Positions 43,209-52,125 of a stretch of DNA of 64,000 nt are shown here, one piece after another. The notes below the pieces were generated by a model. The model was not told where the DNA came from. It did not search any database and saw nothing but the letters and a program-made list of their open reading frames with translations. Source of the DNA: Rhodopirellula baltica SH 1 (GTDB taxonomy: Bacteria; Planctomycetota; Planctomycetia; Pirellulales; Pirellulaceae); the NCBI RefSeq assembly GCF_000196115.1, contig NC_005027.1:2170001-2234000 (forward strand), given 5' to 3'. Both the position numbers and the translations under genes were made by a program. Every line of letters starts with the position of its first letter. Within the stretch, counting starts at the first letter, position 1.

Positions 43209-43931
43209 TTACTCGGGTAAGTCGACAATCTCCCAGATGACTCCTTCCCCGGTCCCGTCTCCCCGGAAATGAACAACCGCATAACACTGCTTCCGGTTTA
43301 GGCATTTTATCGTGTCGGCTAGTCGTCGCTTGGAGTCTTGCTCCGCGTTCGGTGGCAGTGGATCGTCGATTCGCGGTGGCCAACCGTCCTCTTCAAAAGC
43401 ATTTAGAATCGCCTGCTGGTTGACGGCCACCCATTTGAAATGCTTCACGACTTCCCCATCGAATCGCAGTTCGCGACGTTCCGCCTCCCAAATAGGGACG
43501 GACGTTTTTGACACGCCTTGCTTATGTACAGTGCCATTTTGCGAGACTTGTTCGATTCCAAGCTTAGAATCAACTGGCAAAGAGACATTGGCTGCTTGGT
43601 GAAACTGCTGGGCTATTCGTATGCCGCAGTCGGTCAGGACAAAACACGATCGCTCGCAATAGGTCAAATCACCCGCAGCTTGAAAATGCCGACCATTCTC
43701 TCCCTCCAACGTCACTTCTCGTCGGTGCGTCACCAATCCGCTGCGTACCAGCCATCGAAAATCGTTAGGAGCCAGTCCCAAGGCTACAAGTTGCTCAATC
43801 TCAACGGCGAACTCCCAAGGCTCGCAAGCCACCTGCTTTGCATATTGAGATGCCAACAGCAACGGTGCCATCGCCTCAATTAGGTGGTCTCGAAAGTCTG
43901 TTTTGCTCCGAGTGACGCTTCTTCTTGTCAT
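43209..43931 (-). CDS. Hypothetical protein
   Basis: A 240-residue protein that I do not assign to a family. An alpha-helical N-terminal half (about 15-120, with LVALGLAPNDFRWLVRSGLVTHRREV and CFVLTDCGIRIAQQF) has the look of a winged-helix or DprA/DUF-type domain, and a C-terminal part ends HFRGDGTGEGVIWEIVDL. It lies on the same strand as the redox cluster, just outside box 5, and has no box of its own. It could be a regulator of the cluster, but nothing in the sequence proves DNA binding. Confidence 0.65.
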   Translation of the reverse strand: MTRRSVTRSKTDFRDHLIEAMAPLLLASQYAKQVACEPWEFAVEIEQLVALGLAPNDFRWLVRSGLVTHRREVTLEGENGRHFQAAGDLTYCERSCFVLTDCGIRIAQQFHQAANVSLPVDSKLGIEQVSQNGTVHKQGVSKTSVPIWEAERRELRFDGEVVKHFKWVAVNQQAILNAFEEDGWPPRIDDPLPPNAEQDSKRRLADTIKCLNRKQCYAVVHFRGDGTGEGVIWEIVDLPE

Positions 43932-44463
43932 TTCAGTGCCCCTGAGATCGCATGTTTTCAGATGCTACTTCGTCAAGTCCCTGCCGCCTCTGGCGGGCCG
44001 GTGGCGCCCCCCCCGGCCTGTTGAATCATACGGGATCTCGAATCGTTATGCGACACTCTGTCTCACGTTTGCCAAGAATATAGAGCGATATAGCCCAAGA
44101 GCTGCATTCTTCGGTCTCGGGTGTTGAATCGCAGATTTAGAGTTCCCTAATCTTCGGTAAACGCCAAAAGCCTGCTATCTGTAGGCCGACGTCGCACGAT
44201 GTGAGAACAAAGCTTTACGCCGTCCGTCAAACTGGGGCAAAGCTCTCCGGACCAGTGGCTGAGCGGGGTATGCTCCACAGCCTTCGGAGGACAAGCTGCT
44301 AAACCCCCCAATCCGCTTGCCAATGGTGCAAGATCTGCGTGATATTGGGAACAAACCAGGCTTTGTGCAGTGCAAAACCGCCCGCAACTTTGGGCGAGAC
44401 AAGTCAGGGCAAGATAGTCGGCTTCCGATTGCTGTGTGCAAATCCACTGTGTCTTGTATGAAG
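43932..44463. other. Intergenic region left of the IS3 element
   Basis: About 530 bp. It contains a C8 run at 44010-44019 region and several short open frames on both strands, none with family resemblance. No terminator or promoter is clear. It may be the remnant of a gene disrupted by the IS3-family insertion. Confidence 0.45.
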
Positions 44464-44532
44464 TGGAATTGCCCACGGAAAGTTGACAGTGGGCCGGCGC
44501 ACGTCAGACTTCTCTGACAGGAGAACCGATCC

Positions 44533-44823
44533 ATGGACAAACGTCGAACATTTAGCCGCGAATACAAGCTGGCCGAAGTCAAGAAAGTCATCGAACAAGG
44601 CTTGTCGTACACCGCTGTCGCTAAAGACTTGGGGATCGGGGACAGCTTGATTCGCAAGTGGAAGAAGTCTTTTGACGAAGACGGAACATTCCAGGCCGAA
44701 GTAGTTGGTAGCCAATCCATTGAAGCCGAGCTGAGACGACTTCGCGAAGAGAATCGTCAACTCAAGATGGAACGCGACATTTTAAAAAAAGCGACGGCAT
44801 TCTTCGCCAAAGAAAGTCACTGA
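44533..44823 (+). CDS. IS3-family transposase OrfA
   Basis: A 96-residue protein with a helix-turn-helix (YKLAEVKKVIEQGLSYTAVAKDLGIGDSLIRKWKK) followed by a leucine-zipper-like coiled coil (IEAELRRLREENRQLKMERDILKKA). It binds the element ends. The run of seven A followed by G at 44784-44791 near its end is a likely -1 slippage site joining it to OrfB, because OrfB lies in the -1 frame and that frame is open from the run onward. Without slippage the protein ends with KESH. Confidence 0.9.
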   Translation: MDKRRTFSREYKLAEVKKVIEQGLSYTAVAKDLGIGDSLIRKWKKSFDEDGTFQAEVVGSQSIEAELRRLREENRQLKMERDILKKATAFFAKESH

Positions 44824-44825
44824 GG

Positions 44826-45704
44826 TTGAAGTTCATTGGAGAGTGCCGCGATCGCTGGCCGATCGCAGTGCTCTGCCGAACCCTCGAAGTCACTCGCGCC
44901 GCTTATTACCGATTCGCCGGTCGCGGTCCCACAGCCACCGAGATCAAGCAAACCCAAATCATTCAAGCCGTCAAGGAAATCCGACTGGAAAAACATCACG
45001 ATGCGTATGGAAGCCCGCGAATGCAACGAGCAATAGTCAAACGCGGTGTGGTGTGCTGCCGAAATACCGTCGCCAAATGCATGCGTCATGCGGGAATACA
45101 AGCCAATCGCCGCACCAAATTCAGAATATCGACCACTGACTCCAATCATGATCAGCCCATCGCCTCAAATTTGCTTGGCCAAAACTTCACGACCGAGGCA
45201 ATCAATCGCGTCTGGCTAACGGACATCACCTACATCCCAACCCAAGAAGGCTCCACTTACCTCTGTGCATTCGTTGACCTGCATTCCCGCAAGATTGTCA
45301 GCTGGAAAACGAGCCGGAACATGGATTCGGAATTGGTGGTCGGGGCATTCGATCAAGCACTTACTTTTCGCAAGCCAAACGCGGGCCTGATCGTTCACAG
45401 CGATCGTGGCTCCCAATTCGCGAGCGATCATTTCCGCAGACGCCTGGCAGCCAGTGGGCTAGTTCAAAGCATGAGCCGTCGCGGGAACTGCTACGACAAC
45501 GCACCGATGGAATCGTTCTTCAAGAGTTACAAAACCGAGGAAGCACAGCAGATTTACGACACGCACGAACACGCCACACGCGGCGTATCTGACTACATCG
45601 AACGATTTTACAACCCTCATCGCTTGCACTCGTCGCTGGGCTACCTCAGTCCAATCGATTTCGAGCAAGCGATCAAAGAACCGTCACTCGTAAGTGAGTC
45701 CTGA
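44826..45704 (+). CDS. IS3-family transposase OrfB (catalytic)
   Basis: A 292-residue rve-type integrase/transposase with the DDE residues in VWLTDITYIPT, VHSDRGSQFAS and DNAPMESFFKSYKTE (D-D-35-E), an N-terminal HTH_21-like region (LEVTRAAYYRFAGR) and the C-terminal YNPHRLHSSLGYLSP. The nominal start is TTG; it is probably made mainly as an OrfAB fusion through -1 frameshifting. It appears intact. Confidence 0.9.
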   Translation: MKFIGECRDRWPIAVLCRTLEVTRAAYYRFAGRGPTATEIKQTQIIQAVKEIRLEKHHDAYGSPRMQRAIVKRGVVCCRNTVAKCMRHAGIQANRRTKFRISTTDSNHDQPIASNLLGQNFTTEAINRVWLTDITYIPTQEGSTYLCAFVDLHSRKIVSWKTSRNMDSELVVGAFDQALTFRKPNAGLIVHSDRGSQFASDHFRRRLAASGLVQSMSRRGNCYDNAPMESFFKSYKTEEAQQIYDTHEHATRGVSDYIERFYNPHRLHSSLGYLSPIDFEQAIKEPSLVSES

Positions 45705-45797
45705 CTCACAGGACTCACCGTTTACCTTTCCCTTAAGACCGGTCCACTGTCAACTTTTCGTGGGCAATTCCACACTCCCTTCACTTGGAACAAAACC

Positions 45798-46506
45798 ATG
45801 ACCGACATTACACCCACACCGGGGAAAATACTGCCGAACGATCGCCTCCCGAATGACTTGGTTGATGCGTTCAAACTTCGCCATCGACTCTTCTACACGC
45901 TTCCGGACAGCCTGCTTCTGGCAATCGACGACGCCCTCCCCGAAGCCATTACCGCCGAAGCCATCGAACTTGAGGCTCGACTTTCGCGAAGTTTGAGGAC
46001 CGATGTCGCGGTTCGGAACGAGCAACCCGTGTCGTTCATCCGACTTGCCGCCTGCGTGACGCGAGTCGATCAAAACGTTTGTCACTTTTCTGCAAATCCG
46101 GATCTTATCGTTGCCGACCTAGCGGCGACACTTCAAGACGCACACGACTGGTCGCAGGGCTGGGGTTGTTGGTTCAATGCCCAGAGTTTCAATCCGACGT
46201 CCAGACGCTTCGGGAGTTAGGTTGCCAAGATTGCTCTCCGCTGGGGACGCCGCCGCCGTACCCAGGTGACACTGCAGGCCAGTTCAACATGCTTTTTCGG
46301 CCAGAACATCAACAAGCGGTTCGTGATGTCTGCAAGAGGTGGCGGCTTGATAGATTTGCCACTCTGGATCTACCTGTCCCGCTGGAGCCCCATTTTGTTG
46401 CCTGCAGTCCATACAACAAGAATGCCAGAGATGGTGGTGCAGCTCCGTTCACTCCCGATACTTACCCAGTGAAGGGCCGCGGGGCGGTGTTGGATCAAAT
46501 TCGCGC
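45798..46506 (+). pseudogene. Hypothetical gene, frameshifted and cut by IS66 element
   Basis: The first part reads in one frame from ATG at 45798 (MTDITPTPGKILPNDRL...) to a stop at 46220. From about 46165 the continuation lies in another frame (LLVQCPEFQSDVQTLRELG ... RPEHQQAVRDVCKRWRLDRFATLDLPVPLEPHFV ... YPVKGRGAVLDQIRAYLF), which looks equally protein-like and in register with the first part. One indel therefore broke the gene. The second part then runs into the left end of the IS66-family element at 46507. The IS3 element ends only 25 bp before the start, probably removing the promoter. I do not recognise the family. Confidence 0.6.
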
Positions 46507-47977
46507 GTACTTGTTTACCCAGCGAAAAACTGGTGTTGGTGAATTTGGCCTGAATCGACCACAATTCGCGGGTCATGGATGTGCCCAAGATCACCACCGA
46601 TTGCCCGGATTGCAAGCCGCTGCTTGAGAAGCAGCAGGCGATCATCGACATGCTGGTCAAGCAAGTTGAGTTGCTCACGGCACGTCTTGAGAAAGTTGAA
46701 CGCGAAGGTAAACGCCAAGCGGCTCCGTTTCGCAAGAAACGCAAAGCCGATCCGAAAAAGCCAGGGCGTAAAAGCGGTGAAGATCACGGCAAGCACCATC
46801 GCCGAGCCGTGCCCGAACAGATCGATGAAACGTACGACGTTCCCCTACCAGCGTGCTGTCCCGACTGCGGCCATGGCGAACTGACCAAGACCGAAACGCT
46901 CGTGCAGTTCCAAACCGATATCCCTCGCGTCGTCATCAACCGGCAATTCAACATCGACGCTGGAATTTGCTGTGGCTGTGGATCTCATGTCCAGGGTCGG
47001 CACAAACTGCAAACGTCCGACGCGGTCGGAGCCGCCGCGGCTCAACTCGGACCGAACGTTCACGCCGCGATGGCGCTTTTGAACAAAGAACTTGGGCTCA
47101 GTCACGGCAAGGTCAAGCGTCTGCTGGAAATGCTTTTTGAGATTCGGGTCAGTCGCAGCACCAGTTGCCGAAGCATGCTTCGCACCGCTGATCGACTAGA
47201 GGACGCCTACGCTCAGGTCCGAAGGGCCGTGCGTGGTTCGCCTCAGGTGGTCGGAGATGAAACGGGTTGGCGAGTCGATGGACGTGGGGCTTGGCTTCAT
47301 GCGTTCGTCGGACTGACCGCGACGTGTTACGAAGTGGATGCGACGAGAAGCATCGGGCCGGCGGAAAGACTGCTGGGCATCGACTGGTCGGGAATCTTTG
47401 GACACGACGGCTGGGCGGTCTATGACAAGTTCACCGCAGCGACTCATCAACAATGCTTTGCGCACCTGCTTCGGCGATGTGAATCGTTAATCCAAAGCGG
47501 GACCAGTGGTGCGTTGGCGTTTCCGCGTGGAGTGAAAGACTTGCTGCTCGCAGGCTTCGAGTATCGCAACCGTTTTCGATCCGATGAGATGACGGCACAT
47601 GGGATGAAGGTGATGGCGGGCCGATTGACGATGAAGATGTGGAAATTGGTTCGTCACCCAAAGAAGCATGCTGCCAATGAACGCTTCGCGAAGTTTTTGG
47701 AAAATCATCTTGATGATCTATTCACGTCCCTGCATCCTCCCGGTGCCGACGCAACGAACTGGCGAGGCGAGCAGGCGATCCGCCCAACGGTCGTGAATCG
47801 AAAAGTATGGGGCGGCAACCGCACCGAAGCCGGAGCGTTGACCCAGTCACGAATCATGAGCGTGATGCAAACGTGCAAGCAAAGACTGGCCGGTCCTTTC
47901 GACTTCATCCGCTGTCAATTGACCACGACGAGCCCGCTTGCCTTGCCTCTGCCCATCGCGGCACGGTAAACAAGTAC
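46507..47977 (+). mobile_element. IS66-family insertion sequence (single-gene type)
   Basis: A 1471-bp element bounded by perfect 13-bp inverted repeats GTACTTGTTTACC (46507-46519 and its complement 47965-47977). It encodes only the large transposase, with no tnpA/tnpB accessory genes, as in the ISBst12-like group. No clear target duplication is seen. Confidence 0.82.
46575..47969 (+). CDS. IS66-family transposase
   Basis: A 464-residue protein. An N-terminal coiled coil (LLEKQQAIIDMLVKQVELLTARLEKVE) is followed by a zinc-finger-like segment (CCPDCGHGEL, ICCGCGSHVQG) and the IS66 core with acidic residues in VVGDETGWRVDG, FGHDGWAVYDKF and NWRGEQAIRPTVVNRKVWGGNRTEAGA. The length is a little under the usual ~500 residues, but start, core and end motifs are present. 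The stop overlaps the right inverted repeat. Confidence 0.92.
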   Translation: MDVPKITTDCPDCKPLLEKQQAIIDMLVKQVELLTARLEKVEREGKRQAAPFRKKRKADPKKPGRKSGEDHGKHHRRAVPEQIDETYDVPLPACCPDCGHGELTKTETLVQFQTDIPRVVINRQFNIDAGICCGCGSHVQGRHKLQTSDAVGAAAAQLGPNVHAAMALLNKELGLSHGKVKRLLEMLFEIRVSRSTSCRSMLRTADRLEDAYAQVRRAVRGSPQVVGDETGWRVDGRGAWLHAFVGLTATCYEVDATRSIGPAERLLGIDWSGIFGHDGWAVYDKFTAATHQQCFAHLLRRCESLIQSGTSGALAFPRGVKDLLLAGFEYRNRFRSDEMTAHGMKVMAGRLTMKMWKLVRHPKKHAANERFAKFLENHLDDLFTSLHPPGADATNWRGEQAIRPTVVNRKVWGGNRTEAGALTQSRIMSVMQTCKQRLAGPFDFIRCQLTTTSPLALPLPIAAR

Positions 47978-48056
47978 AATTGTATTAATGCCAGCCCGCC
48001 TGACCAAACTCGGAAGGTGTGTCCGAATGGCCTCAGCGTAAAAACCATGTTGGTAG

Positions 48057-48530
48057 TCACCCAGCATAGCGTTCATTGGTTTGCGGATCATACAATGGGC
48101 ACTTGAATTCGTTCGCAATGTCGATGAGGCGGTTAAGTATTTCGTTTGACGCGCCGTGTGATTCGATGCAGAGATATGTCGTGCACGGCAACGCGATGAA
48201 GCATCCGTCGGTTTCGTGCTCCCAAACGAGTTGGACCGAACATTCGTCAAGCCCGAGAGGATTTTCGGCAATCGTCGGGAACTCGGCCTTGAGGCGAGCG
48301 ATCACAGCAGCAGTGTCCATCGGGACGATTCCATCGACGGACTGTGATTCTGAGAAACGCTGAATAACCACGTCCGGTGCGAGCGTGCAGTCGGATGTCT
48401 GTTTCCAGAAGTAAAGGTCGTAGCTCATGTAACTGTGACTGCCAACGGAAGTTTGGGCGACAGTGTGTCGTCCATGCTGCAAAAATGGGGGATTGAATTC
48501 CCCAATCATATCACTCAACAATTTCTCCAT
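48057..48530 (-). CDS. Hypothetical protein
   Basis: A 157-residue soluble protein (SYDLYFWKQTSDCTLAPDVVIQRFSE, VWEHETDGCFIALPCTTYLCIESHGASNEILNRLIDIANEFKCPLYDPQTNERY). The pattern of a small acidic protein ending in YDPQ is like several immunity-type or uncharacterised bacterial proteins in which the C-terminus describes a two-layer fold, but I cannot name a family. It lies between the IS66 element and the efflux operon, on the operon strand. Confidence 0.6.
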   Translation of the reverse strand: MEKLLSDMIGEFNPPFLQHGRHTVAQTSVGSHSYMSYDLYFWKQTSDCTLAPDVVIQRFSESQSVDGIVPMDTAAVIARLKAEFPTIAENPLGLDECSVQLVWEHETDGCFIALPCTTYLCIESHGASNEILNRLIDIANEFKCPLYDPQTNERYAG

Positions 48531-48594
48531 GGAATCGCGGCGGGAATAATCGCGTCTAGCGAGCCACGCTCGACTTAGCTGACCCGGTGTGATC

Positions 48595-49737
48595 TCACGC
48601 CTGACGCAGCGCGTCGACGATCGGGACGGTGGCGGCCTGAATTGCGGGTACTAATCCCGCGAGGACTCCGACCAAGACCGATACCACGGTTCCGGTGACC
48701 GCCAACCCCAGCGATGGACGAAACGCGATCGTGGCTCCCTCCGCACCGATCGCAAACCCTCCCAAACCGAGCGCCGTCAACGCGAGAACCGTTCCTACCA
48801 ATCCGCCCACCAAACACAGAATGGTGCTTTCGGCCAAAACCAACCGCATCGCTCGCAACGGACGGACGCCAACCGTTTGCAGCACCGCGTATTCCTTGAT
48901 TCGGTCCTGGACACTCATCACCGTGGTCGTCGCAACCAACGACAGCACCAGCGCGACACAGGCGTAACCAAGCCAATGTGCGAAACCAATCAGATCCACC
49001 AAATCCGACAAAGTGCTGGCCTGAAACGCCCCCTTTCGGCGTGTCTTGGTCGCGACCGCGCCTGCCCGAAGTTTCTGATCAATCGCTGCCGCCACACGAT
49101 CCGGATCGGCCGTGTCTGTCAGCAAGACTTCGTGCTGCGTCACCAAACCGGCCGCATCCAACCCGCGACTGTACTGCAAGAATTGCAGGCTGGTGTAAAT
49201 CAAGTTCTCTTCTGACGGAACGTTGGATTCGAAGATGCCAGCGACACGCACCGACAATTCTCCGATCGTGAATTGATCGCCCACTTTCAGCCCCCGACGT
49301 TGAGCCACATTGCGGCCGACGATGGCGGCATCGCGAGTTGACTCAAATTGTTGCCAATCTCCACTCGTCAACTTCAACGGACGTGTTTGCTGAATCTGTT
49401 TCGGGTCAGCACCATTGAACACCACGATGTCCAGACTAGCCCGGCAATTGTTCGTCCATACCTGAATGGGCATCACGTCCCGCACACCGGGGACCTCCGC
49501 GATCACACGTTCGTAGTCCTCCGGCAAACGGCTGCTGGTTGGGCAAAACCGATTCTCTTGAAAGACGATCAGATTGCGATCCGCGTCCGAACCCGTCGTC
49601 AGCCGATGCAGGCCTTCTTGGACCGAACCAACAAAGCAAAACACAAACATGGCAACAGCAGCCCCGGTGACGGTCAGCAGTGTCCGCGTGCGGTGTCGCC
49701 AAAGCGTTTTCAAAACATAACGAAACATAGTATTCAT
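48595..49737 (-). CDS. MacB/FtsX-type ABC transporter permease
   Basis: A 380-residue permease with an N-terminal transmembrane helix (about 19-42), a periplasmic MacB-core-like domain (about 45-255), and three C-terminal helices (about 260-375, with [33 protein letters not shown], the FtsX signature). It works with an ATP-binding subunit, most likely the one at 51424-52125, from which it is now separated by the IS4-family insertion. The organisation suggests an export or mechanotransmission complex rather than a sugar importer. Confidence 0.88.
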   Translation of the reverse strand: MNTMFRYVLKTLWRHRTRTLLTVTGAAVAMFVFCFVGSVQEGLHRLTTGSDADRNLIVFQENRFCPTSSRLPEDYERVIAEVPGVRDVMPIQVWTNNCRASLDIVVFNGADPKQIQQTRPLKLTSGDWQQFESTRDAAIVGRNVAQRRGLKVGDQFTIGELSVRVAGIFESNVPSEENLIYTSLQFLQYSRGLDAAGLVTQHEVLLTDTADPDRVAAAIDQKLRAGAVATKTRRKGAFQASTLSDLVDLIGFAHWLGYACVALVLSLVATTTVMSVQDRIKEYAVLQTVGVRPLRAMRLVLAESTILCLVGGLVGTVLALTALGLGGFAIGAEGATIAFRPSLGLAVTGTVVSVLVGVLAGLVPAIQAATVPIVDALRQA

Positions 49738-49763
49738 CCAAATTCGGTAGACCCCAATGTGGC

Positions 49764-49823
49764 ATAGCAGCCTGTTGATTTAGTCGTATACCGAGTGACA
49801 ACAATTAGCCGATGGGCGTTAGC
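49764..49823 (+). repeat. MITE-like repeat, left part (split by IS4 copy A)
   Basis: Left half of the ~120-bp repeat (ATAGCAGCCTGTTGATTTAG...GGGCGTTAGC). The right half resumes at 51307. The last 8 bp, GCGTTAGC, are duplicated on the far side of the IS. Confidence 0.8.
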
Positions 49824-51306
49824 CGAATGGCACTTACTTTAGATCCGAGTCTCTCATTTTAGACGGTGGTTTCGTGCGTTTTTCAAACTGCATGTTTTTG
49901 GGGCGTTTCCGGTAGGCCTCGCGGCGATAACTACGTTTGCTGCGAATCGGTAGCTTGTCCTTGCGGGCGATCGACAATGCTGTTTGGTAGGCCATTCTCC
50001 AACGCTCAGGCTCCGTGTGCATGTGCCGCAGGAGGAAGGTTTGAAACGTGGTCCACGTTCGTTTGAAGCTCATTCGACGCGGCGGAACTTTCTCGAAGGC
50101 CGCCGCTTCGATCCGAAGCTGGCTGGTCAGGTTGTAAGCCACCACCGACGTATAGAGTTCTTTCATGAATGTGTCGACGCTTTTGGCGCGAATGTTCTCG
50201 GCGTCCATGACCACCTTGAAGTTGCGAATGTCAATTTCTACGTCGTAGCGTCGCTCAAATAGCGAGGCAGACGCGAAAGCATCTTGCGCAAGCGTACTGA
50301 CCAGATAAAGTGTCAGCGTGTCGGTCGCCTGGACTTCATGCAAATAGACATCCAACTGGCAGTCGGACGGGAGATCTGGCTGCGTCTGGCGATTCTTCTT
50401 CGTGGGTTTCCAGGTGTGCCGATAAGTTTTGTGGTGCTCGGATTGTTCGATCAATTCGGCATCCTTCTGCAGCGACTGAAAGTTCACCTTCTTCATTCGC
50501 AGCAGGATGTCGTGACCTGCGTCGATTGCCCCATGTGCGATTCCAAAGATCCCAAATCCTGCATCGGACATGATGATCGAATTCTCCGGAAGCTGCTCAA
50601 ACCCCTGCCGAGCAAGTTGCGTTTCGGAGATCGCCTCAGGACCGTACATCGGTCCCACTTGTGGAAGCATCGCTGCACCGCTGGCGAGTTCGTGAAAGAC
50701 CGTCAACAGCACACAAGGCCACACGCCTTCACCGAGCTGATTGCTTGCCGGTGGAAACGCTTGCTGGAGTTCTTTTTCCGGGGCCAGTGCCAACGTGGTT
50801 CCATCGATCAAGAACACGCGTTGTTCGTCCACCGCCGGCTCGGTGGCAGAAAGGATCCCCGAGCTCACTTCCTCGGCAAACCAACGAACGACTTCTAACG
50901 GTAAGCGAGATCTAGCACGACTGTAGCCACCCGTTGCGACCGAGAGCGTGTTGTCTTCCAGGCGTTTGTTTTCGGGAAGATAAGTCGGTCGCGTATCGAG
51001 TAAATGCTTGACTGCGTTTTCAAGCGAGGCATCCGGCTTGAGTCGCTGGTAAACGAGCATCCACAGGACAACACATGCCGTATAGACGGTATGAGCTTGT
51101 TGCTCGAAGAGCTTGTTGGCATCTTCAAAGTTGACTAGCTGCTGCAACAACTCAAAAGAGCGGTCGAACTGGAGGTCAGCTTCGTGATTTGGACCGGTAT
51201 AGTTCATGCCAAAATGGCTCCTTATTGGGAAAAGAAGCCTCTATGCGCAAACCATGTGCCTAAAGTGCAGTTCGTCAAGAATTTAGCGCAAAGTAAGTGC
51301 CATTCG
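49824..51306 (-). mobile_element. IS4-family insertion sequence, copy A
   Basis: A 1483-bp element with inverted ends CGAATGGCACTTAC / GTAAGTGCCATTCG, flanked by GCGTTAGC at 49816-49823 and 51307-51314. The exact end is ambiguous by a few bases because the terminal CCGAATGG is also compatible with a shorter duplication. The element has the same length as copy B, and their transposases are identical in sequence; copy A lies in the opposite orientation. It lies inside the MITE-like repeat, between the ATPase and permease genes of an efflux operon. Confidence 0.92.
49834..51207 (-). CDS. IS4-family transposase (copy A)
   Basis: A 457-residue DDE transposase. Acidic residues are in RVFLIDGTTLAL, IIMSDAGFGIFG and the Y-(2)-R-type region FERRYDVEIDIRNFKVVMD, where Glu is followed by the Lys of the YREK-like motif. 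The C-terminus is very basic (SKRSYRREAYRKRPKNMQFEKRTKPPSKM). It is identical in sequence to the copy at 56866-58239, so transposition was recent. The start ATG is 99 bp inside the element end. Confidence 0.92.
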   Translation of the reverse strand: MNYTGPNHEADLQFDRSFELLQQLVNFEDANKLFEQQAHTVYTACVVLWMLVYQRLKPDASLENAVKHLLDTRPTYLPENKRLEDNTLSVATGGYSRARSRLPLEVVRWFAEEVSSGILSATEPAVDEQRVFLIDGTTLALAPEKELQQAFPPASNQLGEGVWPCVLLTVFHELASGAAMLPQVGPMYGPEAISETQLARQGFEQLPENSIIMSDAGFGIFGIAHGAIDAGHDILLRMKKVNFQSLQKDAELIEQSEHHKTYRHTWKPTKKNRQTQPDLPSDCQLDVYLHEVQATDTLTLYLVSTLAQDAFASASLFERRYDVEIDIRNFKVVMDAENIRAKSVDTFMKELYTSVVAYNLTSQLRIEAAAFEKVPPRRMSFKRTWTTFQTFLLRHMHTEPERWRMAYQTALSIARKDKLPIRSKRSYRREAYRKRPKNMQFEKRTKPPSKMRDSDLK

Positions 51307-51378
51307 GCGTTAGCCCCGGTTGGCGTCTGACTAACCGCCGCTAACGCGGTGCGGCTCATTAAATCAACAGCCCGATAG
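51307..51378 (+). repeat. MITE-like repeat, right part (split by IS4 copy A)
   Basis: GCGTTAGCCCCGGTTGGCG...TAAATCAACAGCCCGATAG: the duplicated target bases followed by the internal hairpin CCGCTAACGCGG and the right terminal inverted repeat TAAATCAACAG. Confidence 0.8.
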
Positions 51379-51423
51379 GCTTCCAGCCTGTGATTCCCCA
51401 CCCCAAACCGATGCCGCCTGAGT

Positions 51424-52125
51424 TCAACGAACGGCCGAAGAAGCATCCGGTTCAACCTCACGAAATTTGCCGCGATCCAACACCAACTGCCTCGATGCGA
51501 TTCTCGCCGCGTCCGTGTCGTGGGTGACCATCAACAGCGTGATGTCGAGTTCTTTGTTCAATCGTTGCAGCAAGATCTGGACCTGTTCGCTCGTTTCCGT
51601 GTCCAAACTGCCGGTTGGCTCATCAGCCACGACGACTTTCGGGTGCGCGACGATCGCTCGAGCGATCCCAACGCGTTGTTCTTGCCCACCTGACAATTGC
51701 CGCGGGTAATGATCAGCTCGATCGCTCAGCCCCACCGCTTCGAGTGCCAACTCGACACGCTGTCGCCGTTGCGAACCAGTCATCTTCAGCAGCAAAGTTG
51801 GCAATTCAACGTTCTCATAAGCCGTCAGCACCGGAATCAAATTGTGGGTTTGAAAGATGTAACCCAAATTCGCGGCGCGCCAATCAGCCAATTTGCTGCG
51901 AGAGAGCTTCGTCACTTCGGTTCCGGCCACGTGGATCGTTCCCGAATCAGGACGATCGATCCCGCTGACCAGATTCAACAACGTGCTTTTCCCGGTGCCA
52001 CTTGGCCCCATCAACGAGACGAAGTCGCCCGCCTCAATGTCGAGATCAATCTCGTCAAGGGGAGTGATCGTTTCATCGCCTTTGCGGAAACTTTTGCAAA
52101 CGCCCCGTAGTTCGACCAATGCCAT
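51424..52125 (-). CDS. ABC transporter ATP-binding protein (MacB/LolD type)
   Basis: A 233-residue ATPase with Walker [10 protein letters not shown], signature LSGGQEQRV and Walker [10 protein letters not shown], and the LolD/MacB-like opening [37 protein letters not shown]. It energises the FtsX-type permeases of the same operon. Its start overlaps the adaptor stop by an ATGA-type junction (52125). Downstream is the MITE repeat split by IS4 copy A, then the second permease. Confidence 0.95.
   Translation of the reverse strand: MALVELRGVCKSFRKGDETITPLDEIDLDIEAGDFVSLMGPSGTGKSTLLNLVSGIDRPDSGTIHVAGTEVTKLSRSKLADWRAANLGYIFQTHNLIPVLTAYENVELPTLLLKMTGSQRRQRVELALEAVGLSDRADHYPRQLSGGQEQRVGIARAIVAHPKVVVADEPTGSLDTETSEQVQILLQRLNKELDITLLMVTHDTDAARIASRQLVLDRGKFREVEPDASSAVR

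Larger units (their letters stand above)
44464..45772 (+). mobile_element. IS3-family insertion sequence
   Basis: A 1309-bp element with 34-bp terminal inverted repeats (2 mismatches), both beginning TGGAATTGCCCACG, that is TG...CA ends. It contains two overlapping-phase transposase frames. No target duplication is visible next to the ends (left flank TATGAAG, right flank CACTCCC), so the copy may be old or rearranged. Confidence 0.88.

Noticed and set aside
44147-44476. 109-residue minus-strand frame left of the IS3 element
   Set aside because: Cys/Ser/Leu-rich composition without motif, and it runs into the IS end; probably chance.
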